A stretch of 64,000 bases of DNA from Rhodococcus koreensis (GTDB lineage Bacteria; Actinomycetota; Actinomycetes; Mycobacteriales; Mycobacteriaceae). Each line of letters begins with the position of its first letter. The stretch's first letter is position 1. Shown here one piece after another: positions 24,715-32,930 of the stretch. The notes beneath the pieces were generated by a model. That model did not search any database. It saw only the letters and a program-made list of their open reading frames with translations, and was not told the origin of the DNA. A program made the position numbers and the translations under genes. The stretch is taken from positions 7,192,001 to 7,256,000 of the forward strand of contig NZ_FNSV01000005.1 in NCBI RefSeq assembly GCF_900105905.1, written 5' to 3'.

Positions 24715-25947
24715 ATGATGGCCCGGTCGAGGTTCGCCGTCGCGCTCGCACTCGCCGCCGTCGTGGGAGTCGCGACCTCCTGCACGGCCTCGGACACCCA
24801 GCAGAGCGAGGCGACGTCGTCTGCGGCGCCGGCCTCGTCCGGCACCCCCGCGGTGATCACCCCGGTGGTCGCGGACGTGGTGGCCGCACCGATCCCGGTG
24901 ACGGGCAGCGACGGCCGCGTGCACCTGGCCTACGAACTGCGGCTGACGAACACCGGTTCGCAGCCGGCGACGATCACATCGCTGCAGGTGAAAGGTGACG
25001 GCCGCACACTGGTGGACCTGAGCGGCGATGCGCTGACACCGTGGTTCCAGGCCCTGGGCGGCGGTCCGAAGGCAGGCAACGTCCTCGCCCCCGGACAGCA
25101 GGGGCTGGTGTGGATCGACGCGACCCTCGACAGTCCCGACGACGTGCCGCGCAGCCTCGACCACGTCGTGAACGTCGACTTCCCGCAGGCGACGTCGCTC
25201 GTGCCGAAGCAACTCGCCGAGAACGTGGCGGACACGAACGTCGACACCCGCGAGGCCGTCCGGATCCGCTCGCCGCTCGACGGTCCGCGTTGGCTCGACG
25301 GCACCGGCTGCTGCACGGTCACCTCCCACCGCGCCGCCGTGCTGCCGATCAACGGCCGGATGCTGGCGGCCGAGCGTTTCGCGATCGATTTCGTCCAACT
25401 CGACGAGCAGGGTCGCATCTACACCGGCGACCAAAAGCAGCTGTCGAGCTACGCGTACTACGGCGCACCGGTCCGCGCCGTGTCGGACGGCGAAATCATC
25501 GCCGTCGTGGGCGATCTGTCCGAACAGGTTCCGGGGGCCACTCCGCAGGGACTGCCGCTCGACCAGTACGGCGGGAACCACGTCGTGCAGGCGATCGGGG
25601 ACGGGCGGTTCGCGTTCTACGCGCACCTGCAGCCCGGCAGCGTGGACAACATCAGCGTCGGCCAGAACCTGCGGGCGGGCGAGCAGATCGGTTTGCTCGG
25701 CAACAGCGGAAACACCGACGCGCCGCACCTGCACTTCCATGTGATGGACGGGCCGGATTTCCTGGCGTCGAACGGCATTCCGTTCGAGTTCGAGAACTTC
25801 GACCTCGACGGTCGGGTGACGGGGGAGAGCTTCGAGGCCGCTGCCACTGCCGGCGCCCCGGTGGTCGACGCGACGGGAACGCAGACCGGATCGCGCACCG
25901 ACGAGATGCCGCTGTACCTCGACGTCGTGACGTTCCCGGGCAGCTAG
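24715..25947 (+). CDS. Lipoprotein with M23/LytM-like peptidase domain
   Basis: A 410-residue exported lipoprotein: signal peptide with lipobox GVATSC (lipid Cys at 23), a Ser/Ala/Thr-rich linker, an immunoglobulin-like middle domain (about 60-170), and a C-terminal M23/LytM fold (about 200-365). The HLHFH motif gives the M23 HxH at residues 338 and 340, with GNSGNTDAPHLHFHV as in active enzymes. However, the usual first zinc motif (HxxxD near the domain start) is not visible; the equivalent stretch reads RFAIDFVQLDEQGRIY. The protein may therefore be a degenerate, regulatory LytM domain rather than a working peptidoglycan endopeptidase. It follows the rpoC terminator and is probably monocistronic. 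Confidence 0.82.
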   Translation: MMARSRFAVALALAAVVGVATSCTASDTQQSEATSSAAPASSGTPAVITPVVADVVAAPIPVTGSDGRVHLAYELRLTNTGSQPATITSLQVKGDGRTLVDLSGDALTPWFQALGGGPKAGNVLAPGQQGLVWIDATLDSPDDVPRSLDHVVNVDFPQATSLVPKQLAENVADTNVDTREAVRIRSPLDGPRWLDGTGCCTVTSHRAAVLPINGRMLAAERFAIDFVQLDEQGRIYTGDQKQLSSYAYYGAPVRAVSDGEIIAVVGDLSEQVPGATPQGLPLDQYGGNHVVQAIGDGRFAFYAHLQPGSVDNISVGQNLRAGEQIGLLGNSGNTDAPHLHFHVMDGPDFLASNGIPFEFENFDLDGRVTGESFEAAATAGAPVVDATGTQTGSRTDEMPLYLDVVTFPGS

Positions 25948-26043
25948 CCGAGGAGCGGCGCCCGAGCACGACGGCACTCGCCCCGTGAAGACTATCCTCG
26001 ACATCACCTGTCCGATATGCGTGGTTCGCTGAACGGAGACGAG

Positions 26044-26244
26044 ATGTCCGAGAAGAAGATCGATCGCGTGAAGGCCGAGTCGGCACTCGAAGTCGTGCGG
26101 GAGAGCCCGACGATCGCGCTCATCACCGTCGCGCCGGCGCTGGTCGTCTTCGGCGTGGTCTGGTGGCTGTTCGGATTCTGGTCCGCGCTGGTGCTGGTCC
26201 TGATCCTCGGTGTCGTCGCCGTCGTCGGCCGGAAGCTGTTCTGA
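26044..26244 (+). CDS. Small membrane protein, 66 residues
   Basis: The start is ATG 26044 (MSEKKIDRVKAESALEVVRE), with GGAG at 26034-26037; an upstream in-frame ATG at 26017 lacks such a site. A charged helix (1-25) is followed by two hydrophobic segments (IALITVAPALVVFGVVWWLF and WSALVLVLILGVVAVVG) and a basic end (RKLF), so it is a hairpin membrane protein. I do not recognise the family. It is convergent with the SixA-like gene, 5 bases away. Confidence 0.7.
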   Translation: MSEKKIDRVKAESALEVVRESPTIALITVAPALVVFGVVWWLFGFWSALVLVLILGVVAVVGRKLF

Positions 26245-26249
26245 GGCCG

Positions 26250-26762
26250 CTACCGCGGAACGTGGAACGTGGCCAGTGACGCCGCGCTCGACGTGAGTTC
26301 GTCCCACTCGCACGGCACCGTGAGGACCGCGAGCGCGGACGTCGGGAACTTCTCCCGCATCAGGTCGGCGTCCCCGGTGTCGGGGTTGCCTGCGAGATCC
26401 AGAGCCGTCGACGGCATGCCGGGAACATGCCCGACGACGAGCAGCGTGCGCACCGACGGTTCGATCCGCACGATTTCCATGAGCACCTCGGACGGGTACG
26501 CGCCGTAGAGTTCCTCGGCGAACCGGGCGGGAGCGCCGACCCGGGTCGCCTCCAGTGTTTCCCGGGTGCGGCGAGCGGTCGAACACAGCACGGCGTCGAT
26601 CGGAGGCTGGGTCGACCGCAGCCACTCACCAGCCAGACCCGCCTGCTTCCGTCCGCGCGGCGCCAACGGCCGCTCGTGATCCGCGACCCCCTCCGGGTAC
26701 GCCGACTTGCCGTGGCGCATCAGTATGAGGGTGCGATTCCGCGACGAGCTGTGCGAGGCCAT
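26250..26762 (-). CDS. SixA-like histidine phosphatase
   Basis: A 170-residue protein of the histidine phosphatase (phosphoglycerate mutase-like) superfamily. The catalytic RHG is at residues 16-18 (LILMRHGKS), and the second catalytic His is in VVGHVPGM (about residue 112). The short length and the STARRTRETLEAT motif match SixA/RHG phosphatases, which remove phosphate from phosphohistidine or small phosphoesters. The substrate here is unknown. It shares its strand with the aldo/keto reductase gene and starts 9 bases after that gene's stop codon, so the two are probably co-transcribed. Confidence 0.87.
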   Translation of the reverse strand: MASHSSSRNRTLILMRHGKSAYPEGVADHERPLAPRGRKQAGLAGEWLRSTQPPIDAVLCSTARRTRETLEATRVGAPARFAEELYGAYPSEVLMEIVRIEPSVRTLLVVGHVPGMPSTALDLAGNPDTGDADLMREKFPTSALAVLTVPCEWDELTSSAASLATFHVPR

Positions 26763-26771
26763 GGCTAGACG

Positions 26772-27785
26772 CTAGCGCCCCACGCCGGCGCGTTCACTGT
26801 CGAGCTGGGCCATCTGCGCAGGCGCGTAGCGCTCCCCGGCGACAGCGGTGTCGGGGACCGCCGCGGCGATCGCCGTGAGGTCGCCGGCGCCGAGGTGGAC
26901 GTCGAGCGCGCCGAGGGTCTCCTCGAGCCGGGCGACGGTGCGTGCCCCGATCACCGGCACGATGTCGTCGCCCTGGGCGAGAACCCACGCGATCGCCAGT
27001 TGTGCGGCGCTCACCCCGTGCTGCGCGGCGACGGCGGCGAGCGAGTCGACGAGGGTGAGGTTCTGCCGGAGGTTCTCACCCTGGAACCGGGGGCTGTGCG
27101 CGCGGAAGTCGTCGGCCGCGAGGGCCTGGCCGGTGTGCAGCGAATCGCTGAGCAGACCGCGGGAGAGTACGCCGTAGGCCGTGATGCCGATCCCGAGTTC
27201 CCGGCAGAGCGGCAGGATCTCGGCCTCGATGCCCCGGGAGATGAGCGAGTACTCGATCTGCAGGTCCGTGATCGGGTGCACCGCCGCGGCTCGGCGCAGC
27301 GTTTCGGGACCCACCTCGGACAGTCCGATGTGGCGCACGTAGCCGGCGTCGACGAGTTCACCGATCGTGCCGACGGTGTCCTCGATCGGCACGTCGGGGT
27401 CGAGGCGGGCGGGGCGGTAGATGTCGATGTAGTCGACGCCGAGCCGCTGCAGCGAGTACGCGAGGAAGTTCCGGATCGAGTCGGGTCTCGTGTCGACACC
27501 GGCCCACGTTCCGCCGGGCCCGCGCAGCCCACCGAACTTGACGCTGAGGACCACCTCCTCGCGCCGACGGCCGTGCAGGGCCGTGCCGATCAGGGACTCG
27601 TTGTGGCCCGAGCCGTAGAAGTCTCCGGTGTCGACGAGGTCGATCCCGGCGTCGAGGGCCGCATGGATCGTGGCGACGGACTCCACGTCGTCCGAAGCGC
27701 CGTACGTCCCGGACATTCCCATTGCGCCGAGGCCGAGCCGGCCGACGGCCGGACCCGTGGTTCCGAGTGCGGTGGTGCTGATCAT
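26772..27785 (-). CDS. Aldo/keto reductase (pyridoxal-reductase-like variant)
   Basis: A 337-residue NADPH-dependent reductase with a TIM barrel. The start at 27785 (MISTTALGTTGPAVGRLGLG) is chosen because GGAG lies seven bases upstream; the frame is open further to 27866. The catalytic Asp and Tyr are in DTGDFYGSGHNE and the Lys in VVLSVKFGG. Where most AKRs have the catalytic His (YQHRxD), this one reads DIYRPARLDPDVP, so the His is absent; from memory the PARLDP form occurs in AKR8-type pyridoxal reductases. The gene is divergent from an HTH regulator across 134 bases and probably under its control. Confidence 0.88.
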   Translation of the reverse strand: MISTTALGTTGPAVGRLGLGAMGMSGTYGASDDVESVATIHAALDAGIDLVDTGDFYGSGHNESLIGTALHGRRREEVVLSVKFGGLRGPGGTWAGVDTRPDSIRNFLAYSLQRLGVDYIDIYRPARLDPDVPIEDTVGTIGELVDAGYVRHIGLSEVGPETLRRAAAVHPITDLQIEYSLISRGIEAEILPLCRELGIGITAYGVLSRGLLSDSLHTGQALAADDFRAHSPRFQGENLRQNLTLVDSLAAVAAQHGVSAAQLAIAWVLAQGDDIVPVIGARTVARLEETLGALDVHLGAGDLTAIAAAVPDTAVAGERYAPAQMAQLDSERAGVGR

Positions 27786-27919
27786 GTTCTGCTCCGATGA
27801 TCGGTGTGTGTTCCTGACCGACACCAGCGTCGCCGTCGGCGGGCCCGGCAACCAGAGACCGTTCATCGGGGGACCGGCGATCCCTGGCAGCGCCCCGGCC
27901 GGTCCGGCACAGTTGGGTC

Positions 27920-28756
27920 ATGGACCGTTCCGAGCTGGCCGACTTCCTCCGCCGTCGCCGGGAACAGCTGGTGCCTGCGGACGTCGGCCTGGCGCCGGGA
28001 GTGCGGCGGCGGACGCCGGGACTGCGGCGCGACGAGGTGGCGCTGCTGGCGGGAATGTCCACCGACTACTACACGCGACTCGAGCAGGCTCGCGGTCCGC
28101 ACCCGTCGACGCAGGTCCTGGCGTCGATGGCGCGGGCTCTGCGGCTCACCGACGATCAGCGCGATCACCTGTATCTGCTGTCCGGGCAGGTGCCGCCGAT
28201 GCGGGCCGCGGGCAACAAGCACGTCGGACCGGGGCTTTTGCATCTGCTCGACAAACTCGACGACACCCCGGGCTGCGTCATCTCGGACCTCGGGGAAGTG
28301 CTGGTCCAGAACCGCATGCACGTGATCCTGTTCGGCGACGTGACCCGGTATGCGGGACTCGACCGGTACATCACGTGGCGGTGGTTCGCGCACCCCGCCG
28401 AGCGCGGACTGTTCCCCGCGGACGATCACGATCGTCTCGCCGGACAGCACGTCGCGGATCTGCGGGCGACAGCCGCCCGGCGCGCGGGCGACGCCGACGT
28501 CACCGAACTCGTCGCCCGGCTGTACGAGACGAGCACCGAATTCGCGGCGCTCTGGGACCGGCACGACGTGGCCGTCCGCCGATCCGACACGAAGAGCGTT
28601 CTCCACGACGAGGTCGGGCGCATCGACCTCGTCTGCGAGACGTTGCTGACGCAGGGCGCCTATCAGCACCTGCTCGTGTACATGCCGCAGCCGGGCTCCG
28701 ATGCGCGCGCCAAGCTCGACCTGTTGCGGGTGATCGGCACCCAGCAGATGGTGTGA
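27920..28756 (+). CDS. XRE-type transcriptional regulator with MmyB-like ligand-binding domain
   Basis: A 278-residue regulator. The N-terminal helix-turn-helix (about 8-75) contains PGLRRDEVALLAGMSTDYYT and ARGPHPSTQVLASMARALRL, the standard start of the MmyB/MLTR group. It is followed by a C-terminal ligand-binding domain (about 100-270) with VLVQNRMHVILFGD and TWRWFAHPAERG. Such proteins often control a divergent oxidoreductase gene, here the aldo/keto reductase. The effector is unknown. Its stop codon directly abuts the stop codon of the convergent thioesterase gene with no gap. Confidence 0.87.
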   Translation: MDRSELADFLRRRREQLVPADVGLAPGVRRRTPGLRRDEVALLAGMSTDYYTRLEQARGPHPSTQVLASMARALRLTDDQRDHLYLLSGQVPPMRAAGNKHVGPGLLHLLDKLDDTPGCVISDLGEVLVQNRMHVILFGDVTRYAGLDRYITWRWFAHPAERGLFPADDHDRLAGQHVADLRATAARRAGDADVTELVARLYETSTEFAALWDRHDVAVRRSDTKSVLHDEVGRIDLVCETLLTQGAYQHLLVYMPQPGSDARAKLDLLRVIGTQQMV

Positions 28757-29578
28757 TCAGGTGGTGATCGGCCCGACGTGGGCCACCGCCCGCAGCGCGT
28801 CGTCGACCAGGAACCACACCGTCAGCGACGTGTCGTCCCGGCGCCTGCGCAGGACGATCCTGTCGGTCGACACGATGGGCGCGAGGTATTCGAGCACTGC
28901 GCGGTGTGGGTTGTCGACGAGGCGGCCGCCGCCGGGATGCTCGTGGTCGGCGAGCAGTTCCTCGACCGCCTGCCAGTAGACGGCGTTGTTGACGTGGTCG
29001 AAGGGGTCGATGTCGGTGCGGCGCAGAACGAACTCGCTGTCCTCGATCCCGTCCTCGTCGGCGGCCGGCGCGTTCTCGACGAGCCACCGTTTCCACTTCA
29101 GCCGGTGTTCCTCTGCGGACTCCCCGAGGCGTTCGATGAACCCGTCGTCGATGCGGGTGGGCATGCCCGTTTCGCCGCTGATGTGGATCCAGAACCCCTC
29201 GGTCTCGATCAGCGCGCCCGCCTCACCCTGGATCTGCACGCGCATGTTCGTCCAGCGCGTCGACAGTGCCGAGCACCAGCGTCGGAGGTGTACGCGTTCG
29301 GGCCACACGGCGGGCCGCAGGACGTCGATGACGGTGCGCCGGACGATCCACAGCGGGTGGCTGTCGGCGGCGTCGACCGCGTCGAGGTTGTCCAGACCGG
29401 CGTCCTGCAGGTAGCGCGCGATGCCGTCGAGGCGGAGTCGTTTGGCGGCGTCGATGTCGCCGGTGCGAACCGGCCAGGACGTCTCGAAGAAGCGGCCGCG
29501 TGAGGGCGGAGCGGCGAGGGGGCGGTCGAGTGCCAAGATGCGGTTCCTTCGCTCGTGGACGGGCCCTGATTCTTTCAT
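28757..29578 (-). CDS. Acyl-ACP thioesterase family protein
   Basis: A 273-residue protein with two hotdog domains of the FatA/FatB-like acyl-ACP thioesterase family. The first half carries FFETSWPVRTGDIDAAKRLR and WIVRRTVIDVLRPAVWPERV. The second half holds the catalytic-type segment RRTDIDPFDHVNNAVYWQAV (Asp/Asn/His region). It would release fatty acids from acyl carrier protein in the cytosol. The ATG at 29578 has no clear ribosome-binding site; a TTG at 29536 preceded by GAAGGA may be the real start, giving MALDRPLAAPPSRGRFFETS. It is divergent from fprB, with a palindrome between. Confidence 0.85.
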   Translation of the reverse strand: MKESGPVHERRNRILALDRPLAAPPSRGRFFETSWPVRTGDIDAAKRLRLDGIARYLQDAGLDNLDAVDAADSHPLWIVRRTVIDVLRPAVWPERVHLRRWCSALSTRWTNMRVQIQGEAGALIETEGFWIHISGETGMPTRIDDGFIERLGESAEEHRLKWKRWLVENAPAADEDGIEDSEFVLRRTDIDPFDHVNNAVYWQAVEELLADHEHPGGGRLVDNPHRAVLEYLAPIVSTDRIVLRRRRDDTSLTVWFLVDDALRAVAHVGPITT

Positions 29579-29629
29579 CCGGCGCCGGTGCTTGTTTGCG
29601 GACGCGATTCTCAGTACAGTTCATATAAC

Positions 29630-29646
29630 TGTTACCACGTGTAACA
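29630..29646. promoter_or_regulatory. 17-bp palindrome between the acyl-ACP thioesterase and fprB
   Basis: TGTTACCACGTGTAACA: arms TGTTAC and GTAACA are perfect around five bases that include CACGTG. It lies 52 bases upstream of the thioesterase ATG and 42 upstream of fprB, so one regulator could act on both. Its outer TGTTA-N7-TAACA is identical in form to the core of the 799-823 site. Confidence 0.6.
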
Positions 29647-29687
29647 CAAATTAGTTCGATGGTCCGGACAGGTGTGAGGAAACCGCA

Positions 29688-31349
29688 ATGGCATATGTCA
29701 TCACCCAGGCGTGCTGCAACGACGCGAGCTGCGTCTCCGCATGCCCCGTGAACTGCATCCATCCGACGCCGGAGGAACGGGAATTCGCGCAGACCGAGAT
29801 GCTGCACATCGACCCGGAAACCTGCATCGACTGCGGGGCCTGCGTCGACGCCTGTCCGGTCGACGCGATCTTCCCCGAAGACAAGCTCCTCGGCTCGCTC
29901 ACCCGCTACAAGGACATCAACGCCGAGTACTACACGACCAACCCCATGCCGACCGGGTGGATCCCGCTCACGCCCGCGACCCCGCCGCGGCGCGACCTGG
30001 GCACGCTGCGGGTCGCCGTCGTCGGGGCCGGCCCGGCCGCCTGCTACGCCGCGGGTGAACTGCTCGAACGTTCGGACGTCGAGGTCGAGATGTTCGAGAA
30101 GCTGCCGACCCCGTGGGGACTCGTCCGCGCCGGCGTCGCGCCCGACCATCCCGGCACCAAGGAGGTGACCCGGATGTTCGAATGGAGTCTCGACCGGCCC
30201 AATTTCGAGTTCCACCTCAACGTCGAGGTCGGCAAGCACGTCACCCACGACGAGCTGCTGGAGAATCACCACGCCGTCATCTACGCCGTCGGGGCGTCGA
30301 GCGACCGGCGGCTGGGAATCCCGGGTGAGGATCTCCCCGGCGTGCACGCCGCCACGGAGTTCGTGGCCTGGTACAACGGCCACCCGGACTACGCGGGGTG
30401 CACGTTCGACCTGTCCGCGAAGCGCGCGGTGATCGTCGGCAACGGCAACGTCGCGCTCGACGTGGCCCGCATCCTCACGATGAACGTCGAGGAGCTGGAG
30501 CGGACGGACATCGCCGATCACGCCCTCGCCGCGCTGCGGCGCAGCAACATCGAGGAGGTCGTGCTCCTCGGCCGTCGTGGACCGGCTCAGGCCGCATACA
30601 GCAACCCGGAGTTCCTGGCGCTCGGCGACCTCGAGAACGTGGACCTCGTCATCGACGACGCCGACCTGGACCTCGACCCGGCCAGCGCGGCGCTGCTGGA
30701 CGATCCGGCCACCGCGATGAAGGTCCGGCTGGCGCGAGAGTTCGCGCAGCGCGCGCCCCGACCCGGTCACAAGCGCATCGTGTTCCGCTACCTGACGTCG
30801 CCGATCGAGGTCACCGGCACCGGCAACGCCGAGGCCCTGCGTTACGGGCGCAACGAACTGGTGGTCGACGAATCCGGCGCGCTGTCCGCCCGGGCCCGCG
30901 GCGAGGAGGGTTCGCTGGAGACCTCGCTCGTGCTGCGCTCCATCGGGTACCGCGGAAATCCCGTCGGCGGCGTCGCCTTCGACGACAGGCGCGGCGTGAT
31001 CCCCAACGAGCACGGCCGGGTCACCGACCGGGTGTATGTCACCGGGTGGATCAAGCGCGGTCCCAGCGGGGTCATCGGCACCAACAAGGCGTGTGCCAAG
31101 GAGACCGTGTCCTCGCTGCTCGCGGATTTCGAGGCCGGCGAACTCCTCGGCACGGTCGGGACCCGCAAGGACGTGAAGAAGCTCGTCGAGCGGCGCCAGC
31201 CGGAACAGATCGGCTTCGCCGGCTGGCGTGCGATCGACAAGGCGGAGACATCGCGCGCGGCGGGATCGGCCCGGCCGCGCGTGAAGATGACCGACAAGGT
31301 CGAGATGGTGACCGTCGCCCGCAGACGGAAGCGACTGTTCGCTCGTTGA
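29688..31349 (+). CDS. fprB: Ferredoxin/ferredoxin-NADP reductase, FprB type
   Basis: A 553-residue fusion. Residues 1-75 are a bacterial ferredoxin with two cluster motifs (ACCNDASCVSACPVNC; C46, C49, C52, C56 in CIDCGACVDACP). The rest is an adrenodoxin-reductase-like flavoprotein with the FAD site VAVVGAGPAACYAAGEL and the NADP site VIVGNGNVALDVARIL, plus LLGRRGPAQAAYSNPEFLAL. It shuttles electrons between NADPH and ferredoxins, for example to cytochromes P450. The layout equals mycobacterial FprB, hence the symbol. The ATG at 29688 follows GAGGAAAC. A quinone-reductase gene follows after 37 bases. Confidence 0.92.
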   Translation: MAYVITQACCNDASCVSACPVNCIHPTPEEREFAQTEMLHIDPETCIDCGACVDACPVDAIFPEDKLLGSLTRYKDINAEYYTTNPMPTGWIPLTPATPPRRDLGTLRVAVVGAGPAACYAAGELLERSDVEVEMFEKLPTPWGLVRAGVAPDHPGTKEVTRMFEWSLDRPNFEFHLNVEVGKHVTHDELLENHHAVIYAVGASSDRRLGIPGEDLPGVHAATEFVAWYNGHPDYAGCTFDLSAKRAVIVGNGNVALDVARILTMNVEELERTDIADHALAALRRSNIEEVVLLGRRGPAQAAYSNPEFLALGDLENVDLVIDDADLDLDPASAALLDDPATAMKVRLAREFAQRAPRPGHKRIVFRYLTSPIEVTGTGNAEALRYGRNELVVDESGALSARARGEEGSLETSLVLRSIGYRGNPVGGVAFDDRRGVIPNEHGRVTDRVYVTGWIKRGPSGVIGTNKACAKETVSSLLADFEAGELLGTVGTRKDVKKLVERRQPEQIGFAGWRAIDKAETSRAAGSARPRVKMTDKVEMVTVARRRKRLFAR

Positions 31350-31386
31350 CGCCACCCGCCACCCCTGCGCGTCTAGTGTTTCGAGC

Positions 31387-32352
31387 ATGCGCGCAGTGGT
31401 GGTGACGGAGCTGTCGGGGCCGGGCGGCATGACGCTGCGGGACGTTCCCGAACCGGCGGCCGAGGGGCTGGTCCTGATCGACGTCAAGGCGAGCGGCGTG
31501 TGCTTTCCCGACCTGCTGATCAGCTACGGCAAGTATCAGCTCCGGCCCGAACCGCCGTTCGTCCCCGGCTCCGAAGTCGCGGGTGTCGTGGTGTCGGCGC
31601 CCGACGGGAGCGGACTCGAGCCGGGCCGCCGGGTGCTGGCGGCACCGCAGGTCGGCGGTTACGCCGAACGGGCCGCGGTGCCTGCCGCGCAGGTGCTGCC
31701 CATCCCGTCGACGCTGGGTTTCGAGGAAGCGGCGTCGCTGATCGTCAACTACCAGACGATGGAATTCGCGCTGGAGCGCCGGGCACGACTGCGGGCCGGC
31801 GAAACCGTCGTCGTCCTCGGCGCTGCGGGTGGCGTGGGGACGTCCAGCATCCAGCTGGCCAAGGCGCACGGCGCCCACGTGATCGCGGTGGTGCGCCGGG
31901 ACGGGGCCGACGACTTCCTCCGCGAACTGGGGGCCGACGAGGTCGTCCGCCTCGACGACGGCTGGGGCGCCCGGGCGCGTGAGCTGACCGGCGGCCGGGG
32001 CGCGCAGATCGTGGTGGACCCGGTCGGCGGCGACGCATTCGACGAGGCCGTCCGAGTGCTGGCCCCGGAAGGGCGTCTGGTCGTGATCGGTTTCGCCGGC
32101 GGTGCGATCCCCGAGGTGAAGGTGAACCGCGTGCTGTTCCGCAACATCAGCATCGTCGGGGCGGCGTGGGGCGAGTTCCTCCGCACCGAACCGAATGCGC
32201 TGGAAGAGGTGCACGCCGCGCTGATCCGGCACGTGGAGCGCGGACTGCGCCCGGTGGTCACGTCCAGGTACCCGCTCGAGCAGGCCGCGGATGCGCTGCG
32301 CGATCTCGAGGCCGGCCTCGTGCTGGGCAAGGCGGTCCTCGTCCAGGACTGA
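31387..32352 (+). CDS. NADPH:quinone oxidoreductase / zinc-less MDR-family reductase
   Basis: A 321-residue medium-chain dehydrogenase. The N-terminal GroES-like domain (GSEVAGVVVSAPDGSGLEPG) lacks the structural zinc cysteines, as in quinone oxidoreductases. The Rossmann domain has the nucleotide motif VVVLGAAGGVGTSSIQLAKA and the late block VVIGFAGGAIPEVKVNRVLF. The family reduces quinones or alpha,beta-unsaturated ketones with NADPH. Its start lies 37 bases after fprB, so co-transcription is possible. Confidence 0.88.
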   Translation: MRAVVVTELSGPGGMTLRDVPEPAAEGLVLIDVKASGVCFPDLLISYGKYQLRPEPPFVPGSEVAGVVVSAPDGSGLEPGRRVLAAPQVGGYAERAAVPAAQVLPIPSTLGFEEAASLIVNYQTMEFALERRARLRAGETVVVLGAAGGVGTSSIQLAKAHGAHVIAVVRRDGADDFLRELGADEVVRLDDGWGARARELTGGRGAQIVVDPVGGDAFDEAVRVLAPEGRLVVIGFAGGAIPEVKVNRVLFRNISIVGAAWGEFLRTEPNALEEVHAALIRHVERGLRPVVTSRYPLEQAADALRDLEAGLVLGKAVLVQD

Positions 32353-32418
32353 ACCCGCAGGTCGTGGGCGCTGCCGGGGAATGTGATACCGGACACCATT
32401 TATTCGGTTGCGCCTTAG

Positions 32419-32432
32419 TTGCTCTTGGGCAA
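32419..32432. promoter_or_regulatory. Inverted repeat TTGC-N6-GCAA before the MarR-MFS operon
   Basis: TTGC (32419-32422) and GCAA (32429-32432) lie 28-41 bases before the MarR start and overlap the expected promoter. TTGC...GCAA half-sites are typical of MarR operators, so autoregulation is likely. The arms are short. Confidence 0.4.
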
Positions 32433-32459
32433 TAGTTGCATAAGCGCTAGCATTCGAGG

Positions 32460-32930
32460 GTGCCCGACAATTCTCCTGATCTTCTCTTCGAACTACTCAA
32501 CGACTTCTTCACCCAACTGTTGAGTGCGGGGGAGTCGGAGTCGATGGACAACCTCATCGAGCTGGACCTCACGTTTTCGCAGGTGCGCATGCTCTTCGCG
32601 CTGGCTCAGCACGGTGAGCCGCTTCCGATCAACGAAGTGGCCGAGCGGTTGCGGCTCTCGGTTGCCGCGGCGGGTCGAAACGTCGATCAACTCGTGAAGC
32701 TGGGTCTCGTGGTCCGCCGGGAGGACGAGCGGGACCGGCGGGTCAAACGGGTCTCCCTGTCGGAGGCTGGGCATAAGGTCGCCAACCAGCACATCGACTG
32801 CAAGCGTGATCAGTTGCGACGGTTCGCATGGCGGGTTCCGGAGAGCGAGCGGACTCGGCTGATCGAGGCACTACAACCGATCCTCGCGGGGGAGTCCCTG
32901 CGAGAACTCAACCAGGAGATATTCGGATGA
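32460..32930 (+). CDS. MarR-family transcriptional regulator
   Basis: A 156-residue winged-helix regulator starting at GTG 32460 (MPDNSPDLLFELLNDFFTQL). The recognition region LPINEVAERLRLSVAAAGRN and the wing REDERDRRVKRVSLSEAGHK are characteristic. No clear ribosome-binding site precedes the GTG, which would fit a leaderless or near-leaderless message. Its stop overlaps the ATG of the MFS gene (ATGA), the standard arrangement of an efflux operon repressed by its own first gene. The inducer is unknown. Confidence 0.9.
   Translation: MPDNSPDLLFELLNDFFTQLLSAGESESMDNLIELDLTFSQVRMLFALAQHGEPLPINEVAERLRLSVAAAGRNVDQLVKLGLVVRREDERDRRVKRVSLSEAGHKVANQHIDCKRDQLRRFAWRVPESERTRLIEALQPILAGESLRELNQEIFG

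Noticed and set aside
27871..27905. GGACCGG ... CCGGTCC repeat in the AKR/HTH divergent region
   Set aside because: Arms are GC-only and separated by 21 bases, which is easily met by chance in this GC-rich sequence.
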